Source: JAVVUQ01 sp036653075 (lineage in GTDB: Bacteria > Bacillota > Clostridia > Christensenellales > CAG-314). From it: a stretch of 38,536 nt of DNA. The translations under genes and the position numbers were made by a program. Positions 6,812-15,858 of this stretch are shown here, piece after piece. Within the stretch, counting starts at the first letter, position 1. Every line of letters begins with the position of its first letter. The stretch is from NCBI GenBank assembly GCA_036653075.1, contig JAVVUQ010000006.1:1-38536 (forward strand). The letters run 5' to 3'. Under the pieces are notes generated by a model. It ran no database searches. It had not been told where the DNA came from and saw only the letters and a program-made list of their open reading frames with translations.

Positions 6812-6840
6812 ATATTACCATAAGCTACTCCCTCTGTCAA
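6812..6840 (-). promoter_or_regulatory. Sigma-A-type promoter for the rpmG operon
   Basis: The minus strand reads TTGACA (6835-6840), 17 bases, TAATAT (6812-6817). This is a perfect -35 and a five-of-six -10 with ideal spacing, about 70 bases before rpmG. It should drive rpmG, secE, nusG and probably the ribosomal genes after them. Confidence 0.88.
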
Positions 6841-6894
6841 GCAATTTAATTAAATAAATTTAATAATTTATATATTTTTATGCTTATTTAACAT

Positions 6895-7554
6895 TTATTT
6901 TCCGTTTATTGCCGATTCAAACCGAGCGATTGACTTCGACGTTCCAAATATAGTAATTAAATCGCCCTCTGTAATAATATCAGCGCCTTTCGCCACTATG
7001 TTTTTACCGTTTCTACTAATAAGCAAAATATTAACATCGTATTTGTTTCTTAAATCCATATCCACAATACTTTGGCTCGAACTTCTCTTAGCGACTATCT
7101 GCGCCGTACAGTAATCTCCAACTAATTTATAATAATCTACTATCGTTGTACTCGCTACCTTCATTGCCAAACTTTTACCCGCTAACTTTTGTGGCGATAT
7201 AATATCCGTCGCTCCCAACCTAAGTATAATATTATTAAAATATTCGTCGTCTACTCGAACGGTAAGATTGTTTATTCCTATCTCTTTTACTATAACCGTA
7301 GTCAATACAGTATCGTGCATATTTGAACCAAACGCTATTATTACGTGGTCTACCTCTTTTATCCCCGCTTCAACAAGCGCCTCTTGATCAGTACTATCAC
7401 ATATTACTGCGCTCGTCGCATATTCCGCCGCTTTCGCCACGTGTTCGGCATTTTTATCCATAGCAAGCACTTGGCAACCTAAATTGCTCAGTTCCTCCAC
7501 CATTGATAATCCAAATCGTCCTAATCCTATTACTGCGACTATATTCTTTTTCAT
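6895..7554 (-). CDS. ktrA: KtrA/TrkA-family potassium uptake regulatory subunit
   Basis: This cytoplasmic RCK protein gates the membrane potassium channel KtrB. The start used is ATG 7554 (MKKNIVAVIGLGRFGLS), with GGAGG thirteen bases upstream, rather loosely spaced; the frame is open to a TTG at 7605. The N-terminal Rossmann RCK_N domain (about residues 1-130) has the G-x-G-x-x-G motif GLGRFG, an acidic end of strand two (LAMDKN) and ICDSTDQEALVEAGI. The C-terminal RCK_C domain (about 135-215) ends in GDLITIFG. The 219-residue length fits KtrA. ktrB lies directly upstream on the same strand. In related Bacillota the RCK_C domain binds cyclic-di-AMP, which closes the system; that is inference here. 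Confidence 0.92.
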   Translation of the reverse strand: MKKNIVAVIGLGRFGLSMVEELSNLGCQVLAMDKNAEHVAKAAEYATSAVICDSTDQEALVEAGIKEVDHVIIAFGSNMHDTVLTTVIVKEIGINNLTVRVDDEYFNNIILRLGATDIISPQKLAGKSLAMKVASTTIVDYYKLVGDYCTAQIVAKRSSSQSIVDMDLRNKYDVNILLISRNGKNIVAKGADIITEGDLITIFGTSKSIARFESAINGK

Positions 7555-7759
7555 TTTTTGTTTCTTTCCTCCAATTTCAAAAATAATTTCAACCTTAATT
7601 CTCAACGATTATAACCTTACGTTATTTGTTATTTTAAACGCTTATTACGCTACTTCACAGGTTATTTTAATGATATTAATGCTACTTTACAAGTTGTTTT
7701 AACATTAATTTATATCTATGATTTAATGCAATATTATTATTTATTATATTTTATCTATA

Positions 7760-9055
7760 TTATCCAATAATGAGTGGTTCTTCTATATAACCTACTTTAC
7801 CTGACATATCATAGCGTTTAGCAAGAAGCGCCATAAGAGTCAGTGGGCCTAATCTACCCATATACATAAGTGGTACTAAGACTAATTTTGATAATGTATG
7901 TAGTGATGGAGTCAAGCCCATAGAAAAACCGACAGTTCCGAAAGCTGAAGCTGATTCAAAAATCAAAGAAACGAGGGTTGCGTCTTTCTCCACAATAGAC
8001 ATTAAAAAAGTAGACATAGTGATAGCAAGTATAGACATTACGAGTAAAATGTAAGCTCGATATATTGATTTCTCTGAAATGGCTCGTCCGCTAATCATCG
8101 GACGTTTACCACGAGCGTGTCCGATTATAGATTTAATGATAGCGTAAGCCGATGTGATTTTAATACCGCCGCCAGTACTACAAGGAGCTGCGCCGATTAT
8201 CATAAGCACAATCATAACAAGCGCTCCGCCGTTGCTAATTTGTGACATATCCATTGTAGCAAAGCCCGCTGTTCTTGCGCCTACGCTTTGAAACAAAGCT
8301 TGCAACCAAGTAATATTCCCGCCTTCCGTAATTTTTAAAAGGCACATTCCGCCTACCCACAATGCAGTGGACATAATAAGCACCGTTCTTGTGTGTAAAT
8401 TGAACTTTTTAAAATTAAACTTTTTAGCAAACACATCAGAAATTACAATAAATCCTAATCCGCCTAACATTATCAACATCATAACGTTGATATTAAGCAA
8501 AATATTATCTTTATACATCATAAAGCTTTCAGCGCCAAGCAAGTCAAACCCGCAGTTGTTAAAAGCAGATATAGCGTGAAATGCGCTAAAGCCAATGGAC
8601 GTCCAAAAATCGTAATCTTGAGTAAATACGAACATATACATTACAAAACCAGACAATTCGACTATAATAGTAGTAAATACAATTTGTTTAACAAGGCGCA
8701 TCAATCCTTTTAAGGTATTTTGATTTAATGCCTCTTTGACAATTTGGCGTTCTTCAATTCCGATTTTTACGCCAAGCAGCACCATTATATAAACTGCTAT
8801 TGTAACGAACCCCAAACCGCCTATTTGTATAAGTAAAGCAAGCACGAACTTTCCAAAAATTGATAGTGTCGCTCCCACGTCCATAATTGGCGACAACCCC
8901 GTCACGCAAATAGCTGATGTAGAGATAAATAGCGAATCTACCCAAGCTAAACTTTGTCCCTCTTGAACGGAAAACGGCAACTTAAGTAGCAACATACCCA
9001 AAAGTATAACCGCTGCAAATGATACTGCTATAATAATATATGGTGATTTTTTCAT
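7760..9055 (-). CDS. ktrB: KtrB/TrkH-family potassium transporter
   Basis: KtrB is the membrane pore of the Ktr potassium uptake system, a pseudo-tetramer of four M1-P-M2 repeats. All four pore loops can be seen in order: CVTGLSP (near residue 52), FNNCGFD (near 165), RTAGFAT (near 262) and GTVGFSMG (near 373), each with the conserved filter glycine. Between them are hydrophobic segments, and a flexible CSTGGGIK loop in the third repeat corresponds to the intramembrane gate. The 431-residue length is typical. The start ATG 9055 (MKKSPYIII) has no obvious ribosome binding site. ktrA follows after about 205 bases that contain an imperfect 22-bp repeat. Confidence 0.93.
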   Translation of the reverse strand: MKKSPYIIIAVSFAAVILLGMLLLKLPFSVQEGQSLAWVDSLFISTSAICVTGLSPIMDVGATLSIFGKFVLALLIQIGGLGFVTIAVYIMVLLGVKIGIEERQIVKEALNQNTLKGLMRLVKQIVFTTIIVELSGFVMYMFVFTQDYDFWTSIGFSAFHAISAFNNCGFDLLGAESFMMYKDNILLNINVMMLIMLGGLGFIVISDVFAKKFNFKKFNLHTRTVLIMSTALWVGGMCLLKITEGGNITWLQALFQSVGARTAGFATMDMSQISNGGALVMIVLMIIGAAPCSTGGGIKITSAYAIIKSIIGHARGKRPMISGRAISEKSIYRAYILLVMSILAITMSTFLMSIVEKDATLVSLIFESASAFGTVGFSMGLTPSLHTLSKLVLVPLMYMGRLGPLTLMALLAKRYDMSGKVGYIEEPLIIG

Positions 9056-9206
9056 TGTTTAATTAACTACTATACATTTTTCTCTTATATTGATAATTTG
9101 AGAAAAGTATTATCCCTTTATTCATAAAATTTTGTGTTTTTAACTATTAATAGATGGTTTTTTAATGTTTTTTATAAAAAATCTCATAATTTATTTTTTA
9201 ATGTCT

Positions 9207-11132
9207 TCATTTTTTAAAGTCTTCATTAGTTTTGGTAATACTATTTTTAGGTTTATTTTGTTTAAATTTTGCATTATAATTAAATTTTGTATCTTGACGT
9301 GGTTTGCCGTCGAAAGTGCGTAATGTTGAACCATTTATGCGCGAATTTTTTCCAAGTAGGAACAAGATTAAATCTGGTCGATTTATGCTATGCAGCGCTT
9401 TTATAACCAAATCTCTATTTTGCGGTAGTTTGTACTGCAATAACGCTCGTTGCATTGCTTTTTCTTCTTCGGTTTTTGCCGTATATATAGGTTTCATAGT
9501 CATTGGATCATAACCTGTATAATACATTGTAGTTGAACGTGTAGATGGAGTTGGATAAAAATCTTGAACTTGTTCTGGCATATATCCCAACGATTTTAAG
9601 TAGACAGCAAGTTTCACAGCAGCTTTCATATCACAGCCAGGGTGACTGGAAATCAAATAAGGAACTAAATACTGCTCTTTACCTGCGTTTGCGTTTAGCT
9701 GATTATACTCTTTAACAAACTGTTCATATATTTCAAAAGGAGGTTTGTTCATACATTCCAACACGCCATTATCTATATGTTCAGGCGCAACTTTCAGTTG
9801 TCCGCTTATATGAAATTTTACTAACTCTTTAAAAAAGCTTCTATCCTTATCCATTAATAAATAATCAAATCTAATACCGCTTCGAACAAACACTTTTTTT
9901 ACCTTTGGCAACGCTCTAAGCGTTCTAAGTAAATCTAAGTATGCTTCGTGACTAACCTTTAAGTTTGGACAGGGCTGAAAACCAATACATTCTTTATCGG
10001 CGCATACGCCGTATTTTTTTTGTTTATCACAAGCCGCTTTATAAAAGTTTGCCGTTGGCCCTCCCACATCGTGAATATAACCTTTAAAATCTGGCATTTG
10101 TGTTAGTTTTTCCGCTTCATCTATAATCGATTGTTTGCTACGTGTTTGAATTATTCGTCCTTGATGAAAAGTTAACGCACAAAATCCGCAACCGCCATAA
10201 CAACCACGATGAGTGGTAATACTAAACTTAACTTCGTCTATTGACGCAACTTTCTTTCCATTAGCTAAATAACTTGGATGCGGATTACGTTCAAATGGCA
10301 ATGCGTAAACATAATCCATTTCCTTTTCCGTTAACGGCGCTTGAGGAGCGTTCACTACGACATAACCATTTACCTGCTTTTCAATAAGCATTTTACCCGT
10401 TACATAATCAGTATTAATATATGCTACTTTAAATGCTTGCGCATACTGCTTTTTATCAGTTGATACGGCTGTAAACCCCGGTAACATTGCAAACTTATCA
10501 AATTGCTTTTCTTCAATCATCGCTTTTATCGCTGCCGATAAACCATCGTAATCGCTGTAATACGCCGTTCCACGCACATCTCTCATTCTTTTAATAGGAA
10601 TTCCTTTTTTTAGCCGTTCCACAATATCTGCTATTGGTTTCTCGCCCATTCCATAGATGAGTAAATCTGCGCCGCTACTTTCTAAAATAGAAGGCATAAC
10701 GCTATCGCTCCAATAATCATAATGCGCTAACCTTCTTAAACTTGCCTCAACTCCGCCAATAAGTATTGCAACATCGGGATATTGCCGACGAATACCTTGA
10801 CAATATACCGTAACAGCTCTATCAGGACGTTCGCAAATACCACCAGGCGTGTATATATCTATCTTTCTTCTATGCTTAGAAACAGTATAGTTATTCACCA
10901 TACTGTCAACTGCTCCGCCCGACACTAAAAACGCAATGTTTGGCTCGCCAAATTCAATATAATCAGCTGCGCTCTTAGGATTATACATAACAGCTACACT
11001 GTATCCATAACTTTCAAATAACCGCGCAACTAAAGCATGCCCAAAAGATGCGTGATCAACATACGCTTCCGCAGTCACCATAATAAAATCAACGGGCTTT
11101 TTCGCTTCTGTATGCGATATTGGTAAAAACAT
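9207..11132 (-). CDS. YgiQ family radical SAM protein
   Basis: This 641-residue protein belongs to the YgiQ (UPF0313) group of radical SAM enzymes, whose reaction is not established. The N-terminal part starts LPISHTEAKKPVDF and has VTAEAYVDHASFGHALVARLFE, typical of the group, then GGVEASLRRLAHYDYWSDSV in the B12-binding-like region. The iron-sulfur motif C-x3-C-x2-C is CYGGCGFC near residue 311. It is followed by GQ-free but family-specific segments HDVGGPTANFY, CIGFQPCPNL and a C-terminal QDFYPTPSTRSTTMYYTG. The start at ATG 11132 follows TTGGAGAAGTT. The last 40 residues are Lys/Asn-rich tail. It appears to be transcribed alone or with ktrB. Confidence 0.93.
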   Translation of the reverse strand: MFLPISHTEAKKPVDFIMVTAEAYVDHASFGHALVARLFESYGYSVAVMYNPKSAADYIEFGEPNIAFLVSGGAVDSMVNNYTVSKHRRKIDIYTPGGICERPDRAVTVYCQGIRRQYPDVAILIGGVEASLRRLAHYDYWSDSVMPSILESSGADLLIYGMGEKPIADIVERLKKGIPIKRMRDVRGTAYYSDYDGLSAAIKAMIEEKQFDKFAMLPGFTAVSTDKKQYAQAFKVAYINTDYVTGKMLIEKQVNGYVVVNAPQAPLTEKEMDYVYALPFERNPHPSYLANGKKVASIDEVKFSITTHRGCYGGCGFCALTFHQGRIIQTRSKQSIIDEAEKLTQMPDFKGYIHDVGGPTANFYKAACDKQKKYGVCADKECIGFQPCPNLKVSHEAYLDLLRTLRALPKVKKVFVRSGIRFDYLLMDKDRSFFKELVKFHISGQLKVAPEHIDNGVLECMNKPPFEIYEQFVKEYNQLNANAGKEQYLVPYLISSHPGCDMKAAVKLAVYLKSLGYMPEQVQDFYPTPSTRSTTMYYTGYDPMTMKPIYTAKTEEEKAMQRALLQYKLPQNRDLVIKALHSINRPDLILFLLGKNSRINGSTLRTFDGKPRQDTKFNYNAKFKQNKPKNSITKTNEDFKK

Positions 11133-11209
11133 AACTTCTCCAATTTATATTATATAATGCAATAACAATGTAAAACTAAACAATTCATATACAATAAATA
11201 ATCAGTTAT

Positions 11210-11294
11210 ATATAATTTATAATTTATAATTTATAATCTATAATCTATAATTTATATCTATAATTTATAATTTATATCTATAATTTATAATTTA
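11210..11294. repeat. 7-bp-period TAATTTA/TAATCTA tandem repeat
   Basis: The 380-base spacer between ygiQ and purC holds a dense run of TAATTTA, TAATCTA and TATATC units around 11210-11294. Apart from the candidate purC terminator at 11386, I see nothing gene-like in this spacer. Confidence 0.75.
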
Positions 11295-11385
11295 TTAATT
11301 CAATAAATCAATTTTTGTATTGTTATGGCGCCTAATGTTACATATGTATATCCTACTATTAATTAAAAAATTAATGCAAAAAACA

Positions 11386-11405
11386 TAGCCGCATTAAAGT
11401 AGCTA
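11386..11405 (-). terminator. Candidate purC terminator
   Basis: On the minus strand TAGCTAC, loop TTTAAT, GCGGCTA forms a stem with one mismatch and one G-U, followed by TGTTTTTTG. It lies about 108 bases after the purC stop. The stem is short, so confidence is moderate. Confidence 0.5.
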
Positions 11406-11512
11406 CATTTTATTTTAATACTAATTCATTAAATATACAGTTTAAATAAAGGTGATAATGAAAAATTAGTATTGCGATATTAAAAAATGTGTTTTTTACA
11501 TTGTTATATAAA

Positions 11513-12241
11513 TTACATATTCAATAATCTGCGACAAATTTCTTCATAAGCTTGCGAAACATTTCCGAGGTCTTGGCGAAAGCGGTCTTTATCTAATTTT
11601 TCGCCTGTTACGCTGTCCCAAAAGCGACAAGTATCGGGTGAAATTTCATCAGCCAATAAAATTCTATTTTGCGATTTTCCAAATTCCACTTTAAAATCTA
11701 CTAATGTTATGTTTTGCGCAGAAAGATAATGGCTTAAAATCTTATTTATTCTAAAAGCGTTGTACTCCATAATATCTAAATCTTTTGGAGTGCATAAGTC
11801 CATAGCAAATATATGACTTGCATTAATCATTGGATTTTGCATATCGGGTCTTTTAAAATAATATTCAATAACAGGCGAATTTAACTTCGTGCCTTCCGCT
11901 AATCCTAAGCGTTGAACTAACGTTCCAGCCGCAACATTGCGAACGATTATTTCAATAGGAATAATGTCTACTTTTTTAACAACAGTTTCTCTGTCGTTTA
12001 ATTCACGCACAAAATGCGTTTGAACGCCATTTTCTTCAAGATATTGAAATAAATGGTTATTTATTTTATTAATATAAATACCCTTATTCGGAATAATTCC
12101 AACTTTTGTGCCAGACTCAGTTATCGCTAAGTCTTTGTATTCAAGTATTAAATGACGAGGATTTTCACATTCCCAAATTCTTTTATCCTTGCCTTCATAC
12201 TTTAAAACAGTTATTTTATCACCATCGTACTGTCCGTCCAT
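11513..12241 (-). CDS. purC: Phosphoribosylaminoimidazole-succinocarboxamide synthase (PurC)
   Basis: PurC joins aspartate to CAIR using ATP to make SAICAR in purine synthesis. The 242-residue protein carries the family landmarks: KYEGKDKRIW near the N-terminus (ATP-binding glycine loop), NKGIYINKINNHLFQYLE, IPIEIIVRNVAAGTLVQRLG, NPMINASH, LVDFKVEFG, the second signature LADEISPDTCRFWD, and KDRFRQDLG near the end. The start ATG 12241 follows TTGGAGGTTACGGTAG. The segment after the first strand (KDLAITESGTKV) differs from the usual D-x-T-A-x-x-G form, a local divergence. It has its own promoter and a leader of about 235 bases. No other purine gene is adjacent. Confidence 0.95.
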   Translation of the reverse strand: MDGQYDGDKITVLKYEGKDKRIWECENPRHLILEYKDLAITESGTKVGIIPNKGIYINKINNHLFQYLEENGVQTHFVRELNDRETVVKKVDIIPIEIIVRNVAAGTLVQRLGLAEGTKLNSPVIEYYFKRPDMQNPMINASHIFAMDLCTPKDLDIMEYNAFRINKILSHYLSAQNITLVDFKVEFGKSQNRILLADEISPDTCRFWDSVTGEKLDKDRFRQDLGNVSQAYEEICRRLLNM

Positions 12242-12483
12242 CTACCGTAACCTCCAACTGCGGCAATCACTAAATAAACGCAAATAAATTAAAGGTCATA
12301 TATAAATTCTATAATTTATTCTATTAAATCACAAAATTCAAGCTTGACAATTTATATAACCAATTTATATCTAACTGTAAAAATTATCAAACATAAGACG
12401 TTCAACTTAAAAAGCGGTCACTTTTGCAATATTTGAATAAAGTTTGATTTCTTTATTTTCCAATCGCATAGCCACTTCTTATT
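12242..12483 (-). promoter_or_regulatory. Long purC 5' leader with a possible 20-codon leader ORF
   Basis: From the predicted start site near 12477 to purC is about 235 bases. A short frame ATG 12469 to TAA 12407 (MRLENKEIKLYSNIAKVTAF) begins about eight bases from the predicted mRNA start. It is followed by AAAAG/CTTTT-flanked sequence and a doubled ATATAAATTG. I do not see a purine, PRPP or other named riboswitch core. The leader may be regulatory but this is inferred only from its length and position. Confidence 0.35.
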
Positions 12484-12512
12484 ATTCTATTACATAACAG
12501 TAAACTTGTCAA
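12484..12512 (-). promoter_or_regulatory. Sigma-A-type promoter upstream of purC
   Basis: The minus strand shows TTGACA (12507-12512), 17 bases, TAGAAT (12484-12489): a perfect -35 and a near-consensus -10. It lies between the EF-G-like gene's terminator and purC, so purC is a separate transcription unit. Confidence 0.85.
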
Positions 12513-12630
12513 GAATATTAACCACCTCTTACGGTTAGGCAAGCAAAATAGCTTTATTCTATTTAATTAAATTATTACTAATAAAAAAGTGGTTTTATTT
12601 AATTTCAATTTAATCAATTAAAACTAAAAA

Positions 12631-12655
12631 GGGGACTTTTTCACAAAAGCCCCCT
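12631..12655 (-). terminator. Strong intrinsic terminator of the EF-G-like gene
   Basis: On the minus strand GGGGGCTTTT, loop TGTGA, AAAAGTCCCC forms a 10-bp stem with one G-U pair, followed by TTTTTAGTTTT. It sits about 22 bases past the stop codon. Confidence 0.92.
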
Positions 12656-12676
12656 ATTATATATTAAAAATTAATA

Positions 12677-14752
12677 TTAAGCGTCTTTCTTTTCTTCTGC
12701 GTATTTCTTAGCGTCTTCTATAATTTTAGCTGTTTGTTGCGCAGGTACTTCGTCATAGCGAATAAATTCCATTTCATAGCTACCTCTGCCCTGTGTCATA
12801 CTGCGTAAATCAGTTGCATATTTTGTTATTTCGCCAAGCGGAACTTCAACGGTTACAACTGAAACATCGCCTTCAGTATCACTACCCATAATTCTACCAC
12901 GACGTTTGTTCATATCGCCGTAAACGTCGCCCATAAAGTTTGTTGGAACAGTAACTTTAAGCGAATAAATCGGTTCCAAAATTACTGGATTAGCTTTTGC
13001 GCAACCTTCTGCATAAGCAAGTTTAGCTGCTTGTACGAAAGCGATTTCCTTACTATCAACAGGGTGATATTTACCATCAAATAGAGCGCAGCGTATATCA
13101 ACCATTGGATATCCCGCTAAAACGCCTTCATTAATAGCAATTCTCAAACCTTTTTCAACAGCTGGAATAAATTGGCGTGGAACAGAGCCGCCTACAACTT
13201 CATCAACGAATTCAAAGCCTAAACCAACATTTGGCGAAAAACGAATACTACATTGTCCAAACTGTCCCGCTCCGCCCGATTGCTTTTTATGCTTTCCTTC
13301 CGCTTCCACTGTTTTTTTAATTGTTTCTCTATACGCAATGCGAGGATCTTTCAAAACCGCTTCAGCGCCGAATTTATTTCTAAGTTTTCTGCAAAGTAAA
13401 TCTATTTGCGTTTCGCCTACGCCATTTAAAAGCATTTCGCCAGTTTCAATATTTTTAGTGACTGTAAAGCTAATATCTTCGTCTTGTAAACTGTTAAGTC
13501 CGCTAAAAATCTTATCTTCTTCGCCTTTTTTAGAAGCGTATACCGCCATCGAAAGAACAGGTTTTGGCATTTTTATCGGTGATAATTTAAAAGTCGAACC
13601 TAAATCACATAATGTATCGCCAGTAGTTGTTACGCTTAATTTAGCAATTGCGCCAATGTCGCCAGCGTGAACAACATCAGTATTATCTAATTTTTTGCCT
13701 GTAATAAAGGTTAAAGCGCTTATTTTTTCATCTTCGTCTTTAGTAGCGTTATGCGCAAGAATTCCGCCTTTAAGCGTACCGCTTTCCACTTTAAAGAAAG
13801 AAAGTCTACCCACGAATCTATCTGTCACTGTCTTAAATACACGCACAATAAGCGGCGCATTATCAGCGCAAACAACATTAATTTCTTTCTCATCGTCATT
13901 AACCGCAATTTTTGGCATTTCCTGCGTAGGATTTGGAGCGTAAGCAATAAGTTTGTCCATAAGGGCATTTATACATTTATTAGTTAAAGCGCTTCCAACA
14001 AATACAGGAACAGTTGACGCTGATGCAACGCCCTTTTTAAGACCTATAACAATTTCATCTGAAGATAAATCACCCTGTTCAAAGTATTTTTCCATTAAAG
14101 CTTCATCATTTTCTGCTGCGCTCTCCACAATACCACTACGAACTTCGTCTACCTTCGATTGCATATTTGATGGTATGCTTTCCAACGCCTTTCCATTTAT
14201 GTCAAATGCTTTTAACGCCACAACATCAACATAACCTACCATTTTTCCGCTTTCCATAATAGGCATCATCAATGGAACAATTTTTGCGCCATACTTTGCC
14301 TTTATTGTTTCAACAGTATCATAAAAGTTTGCATTTTCCTTGTCCATTCCATTGACAAACATCATTGCAGCTTTATTATTTTTAATACATAAATCCATTG
14401 CCTTTTCCGTGCCAACTGTCAAAGCTCCGCTTGCGCCAGTAACAATTAACGCGCTACCTGCAACTGTCATTGCTTGTACTTTTTCACCTTCAAAATCGAA
14501 AAAGCCCGGCGTGTCTATAATATTAATTTTAACGCCATTGTATACACAATTCGCCATCGATAAAGATATAGAAATCTTTTTGTTTATTTCTTCGGGATCA
14601 TAGTCCATAACGGTATTGCCGTCGTCTACTCTACCTTGTCTGTCTATCACTTTCGTGTTAAACAACATTGCTTCGGCAAGCGTGGTCTTTCCTTCGCCAC
14701 CGTGGCCGATAAATGCTATGTTTCTAATTTGTTCTGCTAAAAACTCTGCCAT
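12677..14752 (-). CDS. Elongation factor G-like GTPase (EF-G-2 type)
   Basis: This 691-residue protein is a translational GTPase of the second EF-G group found in many Bacillota and in Thermus, not the main EF-G of the str operon. The G1 loop is GHGGEGKTTL instead of AHVDHGKTT, G3 is DTPGFFDFEGE instead of DTPGHVDF, and G4 is NGMDKEN instead of NKMD, all features of this paralog group. Later EF-G domains are intact: a beta-barrel domain II (VRVFKTVTDRFVGRLSFFKV, about residues 305-330), GVGETQIDLLCRKL in domain III, SGGAGQFGQCSIRF in domain IV, and VPTNFMGDVYGDMNKRRGRI in domain V. The ribosomal role of the group is not settled. The start ATG 14752 follows AGAGGTAAAT. It ends in a strong terminator. 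Confidence 0.9.
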   Translation of the reverse strand: MAEFLAEQIRNIAFIGHGGEGKTTLAEAMLFNTKVIDRQGRVDDGNTVMDYDPEEINKKISISLSMANCVYNGVKINIIDTPGFFDFEGEKVQAMTVAGSALIVTGASGALTVGTEKAMDLCIKNNKAAMMFVNGMDKENANFYDTVETIKAKYGAKIVPLMMPIMESGKMVGYVDVVALKAFDINGKALESIPSNMQSKVDEVRSGIVESAAENDEALMEKYFEQGDLSSDEIVIGLKKGVASASTVPVFVGSALTNKCINALMDKLIAYAPNPTQEMPKIAVNDDEKEINVVCADNAPLIVRVFKTVTDRFVGRLSFFKVESGTLKGGILAHNATKDEDEKISALTFITGKKLDNTDVVHAGDIGAIAKLSVTTTGDTLCDLGSTFKLSPIKMPKPVLSMAVYASKKGEEDKIFSGLNSLQDEDISFTVTKNIETGEMLLNGVGETQIDLLCRKLRNKFGAEAVLKDPRIAYRETIKKTVEAEGKHKKQSGGAGQFGQCSIRFSPNVGLGFEFVDEVVGGSVPRQFIPAVEKGLRIAINEGVLAGYPMVDIRCALFDGKYHPVDSKEIAFVQAAKLAYAEGCAKANPVILEPIYSLKVTVPTNFMGDVYGDMNKRRGRIMGSDTEGDVSVVTVEVPLGEITKYATDLRSMTQGRGSYEMEFIRYDEVPAQQTAKIIEDAKKYAEEKKDA

Positions 14753-14870
14753 ATTTACCTCTATTTTTGAAAATTTTTTTATTTATTAATTCGGTACAAT
14801 TACCGTACTTCACAAAATTAACCTATACTTATTTTCTCGCTTACTTAATAACCATATTGCAAAATTTATA

Positions 14871-14947
14871 CAATATAATAATTTTACCGCTTTATATAAA
14901 CAATATAATAATCTTACCGCTTTATATAAACAATATAATAATTTACC
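14871..14947 (-). repeat. 30-bp tandem repeat carrying a duplicated promoter-like sequence
   Basis: Two nearly identical 30-bp units (14871-14900 and 14901-14930) and a 17-bp partial third lie upstream of the EF-G-like gene. On the minus strand each unit junction reads TTGTTT, 17 bases, TATTAT: -35 at 14898-14903 with -10 at 14875-14880, and -35 at 14928-14933 with -10 at 14905-14910. The repeat is certain; promoter activity is inferred. Confidence 0.8.
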
Positions 14948-15007
14948 ATATTATTTTAAGTTTTTTAATGTAAAACTCACGCACAATATTTATTATACAT
15001 TATTATT

Positions 15008-15787
15008 TTAATTCTTGCAAGAATATGAATCAAATAATTCGTTTATTTTTTGAATTTCTTCATTTTTACCGCAACTTGTCACCACAACTACCCCAAATTC
15101 TTTATTTTCATCGCATTTTCTCTCTTTTGCAACAACACAAATACGTTTTGCCGTTCCCTTATTTCCATCATAAATTACTGCGCCTTTGAAAACTTTTGAT
15201 ATTTCTTCCTTTATTAATGAGTAATGAGTGCAACCTAATACTATTGGATATGGTTTATTTTGTGATATTATATCATCTCCGCTACGAATACACAAACTTT
15301 GATTTTGCAAATACTCGATTAGCTTACTACTTGCAACTCTCGCTTCGATAAGCTCTGCCAATTTATCCATAGCTATTAATCTTAATCGTTGACTGTATTG
15401 CGCAAAACGTTCGCTTATTCGCCCCGATTTTACCGTAGACACCGTCGCTAACACATAAATTAAACCACTTTCAAAATCTCTTGCCGCTACCTTAATAGCA
15501 GGCTCGATTCCAATAAATTCCACATCGCTAAACCTATATCTCAACTGCGTCACAGCCGCCGCAGTCAACGTATTACACGCAATCACTACTATATCTACCG
15601 AATATTTTTCAATAAGATACAAAAGATTTTTTTCCGCTATTATATACAGCTCTCTATCTCCCTTGCTTCCGTATGGCATATTTAAAGTATCAGCAAAATA
15701 TATAAACTTAGCTTTATCTAATAACTTCACCGCCTCGCTTAATACGCTAATTCCTCCAACTCCACTATCATATATTAAAATTGACAT
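15008..15787 (-). CDS. murI: Glutamate racemase
   Basis: MurI interconverts L- and D-glutamate to supply D-Glu for peptidoglycan. The 259-residue protein (from ATG 15787, MSILIYDSGVGG) has the cofactor-independent racemase signature: DSGVGG at residues 7-12, the PYG motif at 38-40, the first catalytic cysteine in ACNT (Cys71) and the second in GCTHY (Cys186). The frame also has a TTG at 15802 with AGGA about 12 bases upstream, which would add MHILS; the choice is open. The C-terminal 45 residues (RICVVAKERKCDE to SYSCKN) diverge from family sequence but length is normal. It stands alone between two repeat-rich spacers. Confidence 0.94.
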   Translation of the reverse strand: MSILIYDSGVGGISVLSEAVKLLDKAKFIYFADTLNMPYGSKGDRELYIIAEKNLLYLIEKYSVDIVVIACNTLTAAAVTQLRYRFSDVEFIGIEPAIKVAARDFESGLIYVLATVSTVKSGRISERFAQYSQRLRLIAMDKLAELIEARVASSKLIEYLQNQSLCIRSGDDIISQNKPYPIVLGCTHYSLIKEEISKVFKGAVIYDGNKGTAKRICVVAKERKCDENKEFGVVVVTSCGKNEEIQKINELFDSYSCKN

Positions 15788-15858
15788 ACTAAGTATATGC
15801 AAAATTTAATATTCCTGCTACTTGGCTTTTATAATTATGTATCTATTTTTAATACTTC

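Noticed and set aside
12242..12483. Purine or PRPP riboswitch before purC
   Set aside because: The AT-rich leader has none of the conserved loop sequences of the purine or ykkC/PRPP classes.
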